A stretch of 64,000 nucleotides of DNA from Daejeonella sp. GTDB lineage: Bacteria > Bacteroidota > Bacteroidia > Sphingobacteriales > Sphingobacteriaceae. The position numbers were made by a program, and so were the translations under genes. Location of the stretch: the NCBI RefSeq assembly GCF_030684675.1, contig NZ_JAUXXZ010000064.1, positions 1 through 64,000 of the forward strand, written 5' to 3'. Under the pieces are notes generated by a model. The model searched no databases. It was given only the letters and a program-made list of their open reading frames with translations, and was not told the origin of the DNA. Positions 52,855-60,655 of this stretch are shown one piece after another. Position 1 is the first letter of the stretch. Every line of letters begins with the position of its first letter.

Positions 52855-53019
52855 TGCTATACCCTCCTTATCCTGAATGAAAATACTTCCCTGGATCATC
52901 GCCGCCTTAATCTGGGGCCCAAGATTAGTTAATCGTGCATCAGAGTTTTGTGAATATGAAGTAAATGAACAAATCGTAAAAATGATAAGCAAGCCTAATG
53001 ATCTCAATTGGAATAGCAT
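52846..53019 (-). pseudogene. Truncated exported protein cut off at the MITE-like element
   Basis: 57 codons. A proper signal peptide (SLGLLIIFTICSFTSYSQ) leads into NSDARLTNLGPQIKAAMIQG and SIFIQDKEG, then the frame stops inside the right terminal repeat of MITE-like copy B. The mature start looks like the first strands of a secreted propeller protein, which I cannot name with certainty. No continuation is visible beyond the left end of the element, so the 3' part seems lost. A short real peptide is less likely. Confidence 0.6.
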
Positions 53020-53033
53020 TTATTTCTATGATA

Positions 53034-54557
53034 TTATTTATTTAAAGTAGTCCGCACCTGTTTAATTAATTCAGCCTTAATCGGAGCAGCATGATTGGAG
53101 CCTAAAGAACGTACATAAGTGGTGATATCAATCAAATCCTCATCTTTAAGAAAGGCAAAAGAAGGCATAGGAGTATCATAGGTAACACCACTGATTGTGG
53201 CCGAACCATTGGAACCGGACAATATCTTCTTTATAAATTCTTTAGGATTATTTACTACAACAAGGGAAGTGAGTAAAGAGGGAAATGTACCCTTTACACC
53301 CATGCCATTATCTTTATGACAGGACGCACAATACTGCTGGTATAAAAGTGCAGATTTCGATTCCGGAGGGATTGAAGAAAGCATATTTTGGGGATTTTCC
53401 GGATCTAGTTTTGATATTTTAATGATCCTGTCGTCAGAAGGGAGTGGAAAACCTGAAACCGGGTTCCAGTCGCGGTTACTGGTTGCCAGATAAACATCCC
53501 CTGCCGGGGACACACATAAATCCCTTATTCTGCCGAATTTATTTTCAAAATAAACCTGTTCGCTAAGAACCTTTTTTCCTTCATTATCCAGTTTCAATGC
53601 TCTGAAGCTCTTTCCCTTTAGCGTAACCAATAAAAGTGAATTCTTCAAAGCTGGTATTTTATCGTAAGAATAATAATCAAGACCTGCCGGGGCGATGGTA
53701 GGCGTCCATGCTTTAATTGGATCAATAGTGTTATGTAGTCCTTTGAATGTGGTTTCTTCAACACTTTCAGCAAAACCCTGTACTGTTGGCCAACCATAAT
53801 TTTTAGCTTTACCTATCAAATTAATCTCGTCATCAGTTGCATCACCATGCTCTGAAGTATATAATTGGCCACTTTTTGAAAATACCATGCCCTGAATGTT
53901 GCGAAAGCCCCATGCCCAAACCGGATTTCCTTTCATAGGATTATCAGAAGTTGCAGATCCATCAATATTCATCCTAAGAATCTTACCATTTGGCGTTTTG
54001 GGATTTTGCGAATCAGTCAAACTAAGAGCATCGCCGGTAGCCCAATACAAGAGTCCCCCTTGCACAGCTATTCTGGATCCATTATGCCCATTAGCCGCAG
54101 GAATCTCCATTAGTATTTTTGGATCATTAAGGGTATCCAGATCCGATTTATATCGTACCAGCCGGATTAAATAATTTTTATCTTTCTGAATTGTATAGCA
54201 TAAAAAAACATAAGGAAATTTCTTCATATCAGAATGGAGTGCCATCCCAAGCAAACCGGCAGTCCGGGATTGCCAGATATCTGTTAATTTTAAAAGCACT
54301 TGTTTATTTCCGGTCTTAGGATCCATTTTGCTTATTAGGCCACCATGTTCAGCAATCCAGATCTGATTATCGGGCCCCCAGGCAATTTCGAGAGGTACGT
54401 TCAGGTTGGATGCAATTGTTTTAATTCCATCCCCCTCCTGTTTCTGATAAGATAAGGGCCCCTTATCCTTGCCAAACTGATCCCGACCAATAGAATAAAC
54501 CAAAACGAACCAGCCAAAAGCTATGAAAAGTATGATATTCAAGTAAAGATATTTCAT
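53034..54557 (-). CDS. PQQ-dependent sugar dehydrogenase fused to cytochrome c, second copy
   Basis: 507 aa. Signal/anchor NIILFIAFGWFVLVYSIG, then glucose/sorbosone dehydrogenase propeller: NLNVPLEIAWGPDNQIWIAEHGG, NGHNGSRIAVQGGLLYWATGD, WGFRNIQGMVFSKSGQLYTSEHG, DEINLIGKAKNYGWP. C-terminal cytochrome c (about 405-490) with CASCHKDNG and axial Met in PMPSF. Similar in plan to 37672-39441 but the propeller is of the YliI/sGDH kind, so substrates probably differ. Likely periplasmic aldose oxidation feeding the respiratory chain. Confidence 0.91.
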   Translation of the reverse strand: MKYLYLNIILFIAFGWFVLVYSIGRDQFGKDKGPLSYQKQEGDGIKTIASNLNVPLEIAWGPDNQIWIAEHGGLISKMDPKTGNKQVLLKLTDIWQSRTAGLLGMALHSDMKKFPYVFLCYTIQKDKNYLIRLVRYKSDLDTLNDPKILMEIPAANGHNGSRIAVQGGLLYWATGDALSLTDSQNPKTPNGKILRMNIDGSATSDNPMKGNPVWAWGFRNIQGMVFSKSGQLYTSEHGDATDDEINLIGKAKNYGWPTVQGFAESVEETTFKGLHNTIDPIKAWTPTIAPAGLDYYSYDKIPALKNSLLLVTLKGKSFRALKLDNEGKKVLSEQVYFENKFGRIRDLCVSPAGDVYLATSNRDWNPVSGFPLPSDDRIIKISKLDPENPQNMLSSIPPESKSALLYQQYCASCHKDNGMGVKGTFPSLLTSLVVVNNPKEFIKKILSGSNGSATISGVTYDTPMPSFAFLKDEDLIDITTYVRSLGSNHAAPIKAELIKQVRTTLNK

Positions 54558-54708
54558 AAATAATCTGGTTAATCACGGTTTTGTTTTGTGCAGAAATAAT
54601 AAACGGAATTTATCATCTAATCGGCTTATTAAAGCCTGTACCAATTAATCGGAAAAGATATAAAATCTACTGAAATAAATTTACCTGTTTTTAAAATGAT
54701 ACAGATTC

Positions 54709-54917
54709 TTAAAGGGAGAGCCTCAGATTTATCTCAAAATCTCCGGTAGTGCTGAATCCTCTCAAACAGACGTACCAGTGGTATACATACTGGAAATTCC
54801 AATTGCAGAATTATAATTGAAACCAATCCCAAAAGTAGTATTTTCTGTACTATGATAAATTCCTGACATATTTAAACGATCATCGGGACTGAAAACACTT
54901 CTTTCATTATTCCCTAA
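54709..54917 (-). pseudogene. Remnant of an outer-membrane beta-barrel protein (PorP/SprF-like C-terminus)
   Basis: A run of open codons on the minus strand encodes SPDDRLNMSGIYHS, then TTFGIGFNYNSAIGISSMY, alternating beta-barrel strands. A TGA interrupts it at 54762-54764. In the next frame LRGFSTTGDFEINLRLSL ends in a stop at 54709, like a C-terminal barrel strand. No start codon or upstream domain was found. Similarity to the end of PorP/SprF proteins of type IX secretion is by eye. The rest of the gap 54558-55141 holds no gene. Confidence 0.5.
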
Positions 54918-55141
54918 TCAAATGGTTCTAAACTGTTTATAATCAGATCCAGACTTTTAGAGCTTAATTAAATGGTCGGTATATTAATTGACGAGAACAA
55001 TTTAAGTAAATAGATAAATTGTTAACATTAGATTAACTAATCGATTTAGACTATAAACTTGGCATAAAATGTATTTATATGCGTATATTCAAATGGATTA
55101 ATATGCTTTAAATTATACCAATAATATTCAATTTTACAGCC

Positions 55142-55300
55142 ATGGAAACAAATTACCTCATCATAGCACTGGTTTTGATTGCTGCAGCATTTGTGCTATT
55201 CCTTCTTATCCGTAAAAACAGAAAAGACCAAAAGGAATTTGAACAGAAAATGAATCAGGAAAGTATTGATCCTGAACATCATAAGGAAGAAAAAATTTGA
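55142..55300 (+). CDS. Small single-pass membrane protein
   Basis: 52 aa. One membrane helix (YLIIALVLIAAAFVLFLLI, about 4-22) followed by a basic KNRK turn and a polar, acidic tail DQKEFEQKMNQESIDPEHHK. N-out/C-in topology is expected from the positive-inside rule. Similar short proteins with a NYLIIAL helix and KNRKDQK tail recur in Sphingobacteriaceae as hypothetical proteins, as I recall. Partner unknown. It stands alone between gaps of 841 nt... on the left counted from the dehydrogenase start region and 157 nt on the right. Confidence 0.72.
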   Translation: METNYLIIALVLIAAAFVLFLLIRKNRKDQKEFEQKMNQESIDPEHHKEEKI

Positions 55301-55457
55301 ATTAACCGCACAGGAGAATCAATTAACCAAACTCTTTTAAAATTGACTGTAATAAACAGATATTTTCAGCTTAGGAATTAATTACATCATTTCAACTGAA
55401 TTTATCTTATGTTTATATGTTCAATTGGCAGCAAAATTTTAACATATACTATCCTTT

Positions 55458-57098
55458 ATGGATCGTCGTAGTTTTTTATCTGCAAAGGCAAATTCTAAAA
55501 CGGATTTATCTTTTAAGTCCCGTACCTATACGGGATTATCTGCATTTTTCCCTCCATTTGGCAGACAAGAAATCATCCATTTGTTAAAGCGCACCTTATT
55601 TGGGACTAAACAGGCTGACATTAAAATACTAAGTGGTAAAACTCTTTCTGAAGGGTTGGATATTTTGCTGAATGCTGAGATAGTACCTGCCCCTCCACTT
55701 AATAACTACAACGACACCAATTTTACGGACCCCAACGTTACTGCAGGTCAAACCTGGGTAAATGCAGTGTTTGACGGCAATGCAAATAGTCGAAGATATA
55801 CTTCATTTAAGTCGTGGTGGACTGGCCTTATGCTCAATCAAGGTACATCAATTCACGAAAAAATGATCCTCTTCTGGCATAATCATTTTGCTACAGAAAC
55901 TCTGGACATTGGGGATGCACGCTATGTTTACAAACATCATATGTTGCTCAGAAAATATGCTTTGGGCAATTTTAAAGAGTTTGTAAAAGAAATAACTATT
56001 GATCCGGCTATGTTAAGGTATCTGAACGGATATCTAAACAATAAAAATTCACCGGATGAAAATTATGCCCGTGAATTACAGGAACTTTTCACCCTTGGAA
56101 AGGGTCCTAAATCAAATTATACCGAAGGGGATGTAAAAGCAGCTGCGCGGGTTTTAACAGGTTATACCGTAAATGCAACAACAATATCATCCGTATTTGA
56201 TCCCAACAGACACGATACTGGTATCAAACAATTTTCTTCATTTTATAATAATGCTACAATAACAGGTAAAGCAGGAGCAAATGGAGCGGGAGAGACAGAT
56301 GAGCTTATCAATTTAATCTTTCTTCAAAATGAGACCGCCCTTCATATTTGCCGTAAATTATATCGCTTCTTTGTCTATTATGAAATAGATGGGGCGACAG
56401 AGGCCAATGTAATTACACCGATGGCAAATCTTTTCAGGACAAGCAATTATGAAATAAAACCCGTCCTTAAGGTGCTTTTTAGTAGCGAACATTTTTTCGA
56501 CCTTGTAAACAGAGCTGGTTTGATTAAGAGCCCTGTTGATTTATGTATCGGACTTGCCAGAGAATTCAGTATGGTATTCCCGGATACTTCCGACTATGTT
56601 AATCAATATTTTATGCATGATTATATCCGTACGCAAGCCTCCAATATGCAGCAAAATATTGGTGATCCACCAGGAGTTGCAGGTTGGTCTGCATATTACC
56701 AGGAACCTCAATTTCATGAACTTTGGATCAATGCCGATACACTGCCCAGAAGGAATCAATTCAGTGATGTAATGATCGGTAATGGATATACCAGAAACGG
56801 TAAAAAGATCAATATCGATATCCTGGCCTTTGTAAGTGCATTATCTGATCCTGCAAACCCCAATACACTGATCAATGATAGCCTGGAAATACTTTACACC
56901 ATCGATATCACACAGCAGGTGAGAGATTTCTTAAAAAGTATTTTATTATCCGGACAAACATCCGACTCCTACTGGACAGATGCCTGGATAACATACAAGG
57001 CCAATACAAGCAATACAACCAACAGGAACATTGTATTAAATCGCCTTCAGTCCATGTACAAGTATCTCATGAATCTTCCTGAATATCAGCTATCATGA
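55458..57098 (+). CDS. DUF1800 protein
   Basis: 546 aa. Family marks: RQEIIHLLKRTLFGT near the start, MILFWHNHFATE (about 137-148), MLRYLNGYLNNKNSPDENYARELQELFTLG (about 180-209) and PGVAGWSAY (about 412-420), typical DUF1800. The N-terminus MDRRSFLSAK is MKRR-like but no long hydrophobic stretch follows. DUF1800 proteins are paired with DUF1501 proteins in many phyla and are thought to be exported; function unknown. Its stop overlaps the DUF1501 start by four bases. Confidence 0.93.
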   Translation: MDRRSFLSAKANSKTDLSFKSRTYTGLSAFFPPFGRQEIIHLLKRTLFGTKQADIKILSGKTLSEGLDILLNAEIVPAPPLNNYNDTNFTDPNVTAGQTWVNAVFDGNANSRRYTSFKSWWTGLMLNQGTSIHEKMILFWHNHFATETLDIGDARYVYKHHMLLRKYALGNFKEFVKEITIDPAMLRYLNGYLNNKNSPDENYARELQELFTLGKGPKSNYTEGDVKAAARVLTGYTVNATTISSVFDPNRHDTGIKQFSSFYNNATITGKAGANGAGETDELINLIFLQNETALHICRKLYRFFVYYEIDGATEANVITPMANLFRTSNYEIKPVLKVLFSSEHFFDLVNRAGLIKSPVDLCIGLAREFSMVFPDTSDYVNQYFMHDYIRTQASNMQQNIGDPPGVAGWSAYYQEPQFHELWINADTLPRRNQFSDVMIGNGYTRNGKKINIDILAFVSALSDPANPNTLINDSLEILYTIDITQQVRDFLKSILLSGQTSDSYWTDAWITYKANTSNTTNRNIVLNRLQSMYKYLMNLPEYQLS

Positions 57099-58687
57099 AA
57101 AGAAGGGATTTTATACGAAGTACGGCACCGGCTGGAATAGTATTCCCGGCACTGATTAATGGCTTCACATTTAAGGCTTTTGCCGAATCTCCATTAGTCT
57201 CGGCGCTTACTCAAGCTCCAACAGAAACGGATCACGTATTGGTTATTATTCAACTTAACGGAGGTAATGATGGGTTGAATATGGTTATTCCGATTGACCA
57301 GTATGATAATCTGGCCATTGCCCGTTCAAATATCATTCTTCCAAAAAACAAGATACTCAAACTAAACGGAACCAGTTTTACGGGTCTGCATCCATCTATG
57401 ACGGGACTGCAAACGCTTTTTAACCAGGAAAAGCTTCAGATCATCCAGTCTGTAGGTTATCCGCAGCCAAACTTCTCCCATTTCAGGGCAACGGATATAT
57501 GGCTTAGTGCTTCTGATTCCAACCAGACCATAAACTCAGGCTGGGCAGGGCGTTATCTGAATGAAGAATACACCAATTATCCGATGGGTTTCCCGAATAC
57601 AGTGATGCCCGATCCTCTTGCCATACAGATTGGTTCATTTGTTTCTCCCGCCATGCAAGGTCCTGCAGTAAACATGGGAATGGCTATTTCGGACCCTGTC
57701 AATTTTTACAACCTGATCAATGGAATTCAGGGCAATGCACCAAATACACGAGGCGGAAAAGAGCTGACCTATATCCGTCAGATCGCTCAACAAACACAGC
57801 AGTATGGAAGTGCCATAAAAGCCGCTGCCGCGAAAGTCACGAAGCAATTTGCAGGATATCCAACAGGAAACAGCCTTGCAGATCAGTTAAAAATCGTGGC
57901 CCGATTAATTGCAGGCGGATTAAAAACAAGGATCTATATGGTTAGTCTGGGAGGTTTTGATACACATGCTCAGCAGGTAAATGCAACAGCAAAGGAAACA
58001 GGTAATCATGCAAACCTTCTTCAAAAAGTTTCAGAAGGAATTAAAGCCTTCATGGACGACCTCAACTTTTTAAGTGCTCAAAAACGAGTAATAGGAATGA
58101 CCTTCTCCGAGTTCGGCAGACGTATCAAATCAAATGGTAGCGGTGGTACAGATCATGGAGCAGCTGCTCCCTTATTTGTATTTGGACATTATGCTCAGAA
58201 TGACGTTATTGGGAAAAGTCCGACGATTCCTTTAATTACCAATACCGGAGATAATGTTCCAATGCAGTATGATTTCAGATCAATCTATGCTTCCATCCTG
58301 CAGCAATGGTTCTGTGTTCCTGAAAGTACACTTGAGAATGTGATGCTCAAAAACTTTCAGAATATTAATGTGATTAAAAAATCAGCGCCGTGTATGTCTA
58401 CAAGCCCTGAAATTATCACTGTAAATGCCGGAAAAAATCTAATTAGTAATTATCCGAATCCATTCCAAACCTCAACTACAATATCCTATGAGAGCTTTGG
58501 CGGACATACATTAATCCAGGTATTTAATACCGAAGGAAAACTAATTAAGACTCTGGTAGATATGGAAATTGGAGCCGGAAATCATAAGGTTACTTTCGAA
58601 AATGAAGGATATTTGCCGGGTGTATATTATGCAAGATTACAGAATAATGCTATTCAGCAGATCCGAACCATGCTTCTGGTGAGGTAA
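57095..58687 (+). CDS. DUF1501 protein with T9SS type A sorting domain
   Basis: 530 aa. Twin-arginine start MKRRDFIRSTAPAGIVFPAL, then DUF1501 (sulfatase/alkaline-phosphatase-like fold): VIIQLNGGNDGLNMVIP (about 50-66), SVGYPQPNFSHFRATDIW, YMVSLGGFDTHAQQ, MTFSEFGRR, GGTDHGAAAPLFVFG. Residues about 452-530 form a type IX sorting domain (NYPNPFQTST start, GVYYARL). So it is exported across both membranes and probably attached to or released from the surface. Coupled to the DUF1800 gene. Confidence 0.94.
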   Translation: MKRRDFIRSTAPAGIVFPALINGFTFKAFAESPLVSALTQAPTETDHVLVIIQLNGGNDGLNMVIPIDQYDNLAIARSNIILPKNKILKLNGTSFTGLHPSMTGLQTLFNQEKLQIIQSVGYPQPNFSHFRATDIWLSASDSNQTINSGWAGRYLNEEYTNYPMGFPNTVMPDPLAIQIGSFVSPAMQGPAVNMGMAISDPVNFYNLINGIQGNAPNTRGGKELTYIRQIAQQTQQYGSAIKAAAAKVTKQFAGYPTGNSLADQLKIVARLIAGGLKTRIYMVSLGGFDTHAQQVNATAKETGNHANLLQKVSEGIKAFMDDLNFLSAQKRVIGMTFSEFGRRIKSNGSGGTDHGAAAPLFVFGHYAQNDVIGKSPTIPLITNTGDNVPMQYDFRSIYASILQQWFCVPESTLENVMLKNFQNINVIKKSAPCMSTSPEIITVNAGKNLISNYPNPFQTSTTISYESFGGHTLIQVFNTEGKLIKTLVDMEIGAGNHKVTFENEGYLPGVYYARLQNNAIQQIRTMLLVR

Positions 58688-58691
58688 GAAA

Positions 58692-59072
58692 TTAAATTAT
58701 AGTTTTTAGTGCTGTTAAACTTTCAGGCTTAATGGGTTTTTCCAGATAAGAAATTACATGCCTGTACTGATTTGCTTTCTCCTTATCCACAACATTTACT
58801 GATGAACTCACCACAACAACGCGAACTCTATCTATGGAAAAAGTACCAGAAATTGTATCCAGGAATTCCCACCCGTTCATTACCGGCATATTAATATCAA
58901 GTAAAATCAAAAAAGAACGGTCTTCATCGGCAGAAGCTTGAATAAAATCTAATGCCTCCCTGCCATTAATAAATACCAATGGACTATCATGCAAACCACT
59001 CATAACTACCATTCGCTTTTGAATGATCAGGAAAATTCTATCATCATCAACGATCAATACCTCCGGATTCAT
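58692..59072 (-). CDS. Single-domain response regulator
   Basis: 126 aa, stand-alone receiver. VLIVDDDRIFLII (acidic pair), acceptor Asp in FLILLDINMPVMNGWEFL (Asp about 60), Ser in VVVVSSSV and Lys in LEKPIKPE. No output domain, so it acts through protein contacts or phosphotransfer. Last gene of the operon; its start lies 26 nt inside the REC-PAS gene. Confidence 0.94.
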   Translation of the reverse strand: MNPEVLIVDDDRIFLIIQKRMVVMSGLHDSPLVFINGREALDFIQASADEDRSFLILLDINMPVMNGWEFLDTISGTFSIDRVRVVVVSSSVNVVDKEKANQYRHVISYLEKPIKPESLTALKTII

Positions 59073-60099
59073 AACTTTTAAACTCTATATTATAAGCCTC
59101 AGACTTTTTAGTAATATCTCTAACTATATCGTCAAGTTCATATGCCGATTGAAGAATATAATCAAGCATTTCTAATTTTTGTTCTTCAGAAATATCGGGA
59201 TTTTTAATCAAATCAATCAGACCCATGAGGCGTGCTATGGGTGCTCTGACTACGTGGGATTGAATCCAGGAAATCTCACTCAACTTCCTGTTCTGATCTT
59301 CAATTGCACTGACGTATTTAATCTGATCTGTAACATTTTGAGCCAGTATTATTTTTGCCACACGCCCCTTAAATAGAATTAAAGAACTCTGAATTTCAAC
59401 ATATATTACTTCTCCGCTCTTACGCTTATGCCTGAATCTATTCTCAAAAAGTTGATTTATACTAATTTTGGATTGTTGTAATACCGCTTTCAAAAGCGGA
59501 ATGTCTTCCTCGGGACGGATTTGCTCAATAGTCATTGACAAAAATTCTTCAAAGCTATATCCGTATTGCTTAATTGCAGCCTCATTGACATCTAGAAATT
59601 TAAGAGTTTCAACTTCATAAACCCACATGGGCTGTGGACTTAAATGGAACAAATCACTATACTTTTTTTCGGATTCTTCAAGTTCAAGCAAGGATTTATT
59701 ACGCTCTATACTATAGATGATACTTTTATATAGAAAAAAAGAATTAAGGTCATCCTTGAGCAGATAATCAGAAATCCCCATTGCTAAAGATTTTACACTA
59801 AAATCAAAATCTGCAAAACCAGTAAGTACAATAATCGGACTTCCTGGACAGATTTGCAACATCTCTTGAATCAGATCACTACCGCCCTTATCAGGAAGGC
59901 TAAGATCAAGTAAAATTAAATCGAAACGCTTAAAATCCTTTTCTTTAAAAAGTGATTTGGCTTCTACAAAGCTAACAGCGTGGGTAATCAAAGGAGCGGT
60001 AATGTACTCCATAATGTAGTCTTCAATTAATAAATAATCGCCAGGATTATCTTCAATAATCAAAAAACTATATGGCCTATTATCCTTAGGAACGGGCAT
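59047..60099 (-). CDS. Receiver-PAS-histidine phosphotransfer protein without ATPase domain
   Basis: 350 aa. Receiver domain (1-125) with IIEDNPGDYLLIEDYI, acceptor in LILLDLSLPDKGG and FLLKDDL; PAS (about 145-265) with LFHLSPQPMWVYEVETLKFLDVN; then a dimerisation/phosphotransfer-like helix pair WIQSHVVRAPIARLMGLIDLI (His about 286) to the end. No HATPase domain follows, the protein simply ends. It may relay phosphate rather than phosphorylate itself. One base overlaps the upstream Rcp1-like gene. Confidence 0.88.
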   Translation of the reverse strand: MPVPKDNRPYSFLIIEDNPGDYLLIEDYIMEYITAPLITHAVSFVEAKSLFKEKDFKRFDLILLDLSLPDKGGSDLIQEMLQICPGSPIIVLTGFADFDFSVKSLAMGISDYLLKDDLNSFFLYKSIIYSIERNKSLLELEESEKKYSDLFHLSPQPMWVYEVETLKFLDVNEAAIKQYGYSFEEFLSMTIEQIRPEEDIPLLKAVLQQSKISINQLFENRFRHKRKSGEVIYVEIQSSLILFKGRVAKIILAQNVTDQIKYVSAIEDQNRKLSEISWIQSHVVRAPIARLMGLIDLIKNPDISEEQKLEMLDYILQSAYELDDIVRDITKKSEAYNIEFKSYESGGIDR

Positions 60100-60524
60100 T
60101 ACTTTCGTTTAGGTAGTTGTACTATATTAATCCAAAAATCTTCAATCTTTGTAACTGCTTCAATAAAATCTATAGCATCAACTGGCTTTGTAATATAACA
60201 ATTAGCGTGACTCTCGTAAGAAAGCTTAATATCTTTATCAGAAGAAGAAGTAGTAAGCATAATTACTGGTAAACATTTAAGTTTATCATGCTGTTTTATA
60301 TGCTGAAGCACCTCATGGCCATTTTTTTTGGGTAAATTAACATCCAGAAGAACCAAATCGGGTAATTCATTGATTAAGGATGTTTGCTCTAAAAAATCAA
60401 TCGCACTTTTACCATCTTTGATAACTGTCGTCCGGTTCATAATTTTACCATCTTCGAGAGCTTCAGTTGTAAGAAGGATATCACCTTCATTGTCTTCAAC
60501 AAGTAATATGTGAAATGACTTCAT
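60099..60524 (-). CDS. Rcp1-like response regulator
   Basis: 141 aa, single receiver of the Rcp1/phytochrome-partner type: ILLVEDNEGDILLTTEALED, acceptor Asp in DLVLLDVNLPKKNGHEVLQHIKQ (about 63), TTSSSDKDI and YITKPVDAIDFIEAV. Such regulators pair with kinases like the one encoded upstream. No DNA-binding domain. Second gene of the operon, 131 nt after the kinase. Confidence 0.93.
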   Translation of the reverse strand: MKSFHILLVEDNEGDILLTTEALEDGKIMNRTTVIKDGKSAIDFLEQTSLINELPDLVLLDVNLPKKNGHEVLQHIKQHDKLKCLPVIMLTTSSSDKDIKLSYESHANCYITKPVDAIDFIEAVTKIEDFWINIVQLPKRK

Positions 60525-60655
60525 ATTTTAATTCTCCTGAATCCGTAAATATAAAAATTCCCAATGGTTAAAATTTATCTAAATACTATTTTTACGTAAA
60601 CATTCAAACACTTGTCTCTGATTTGAAAAGCCTAAGGTTTTGTATCTTATTGTAA

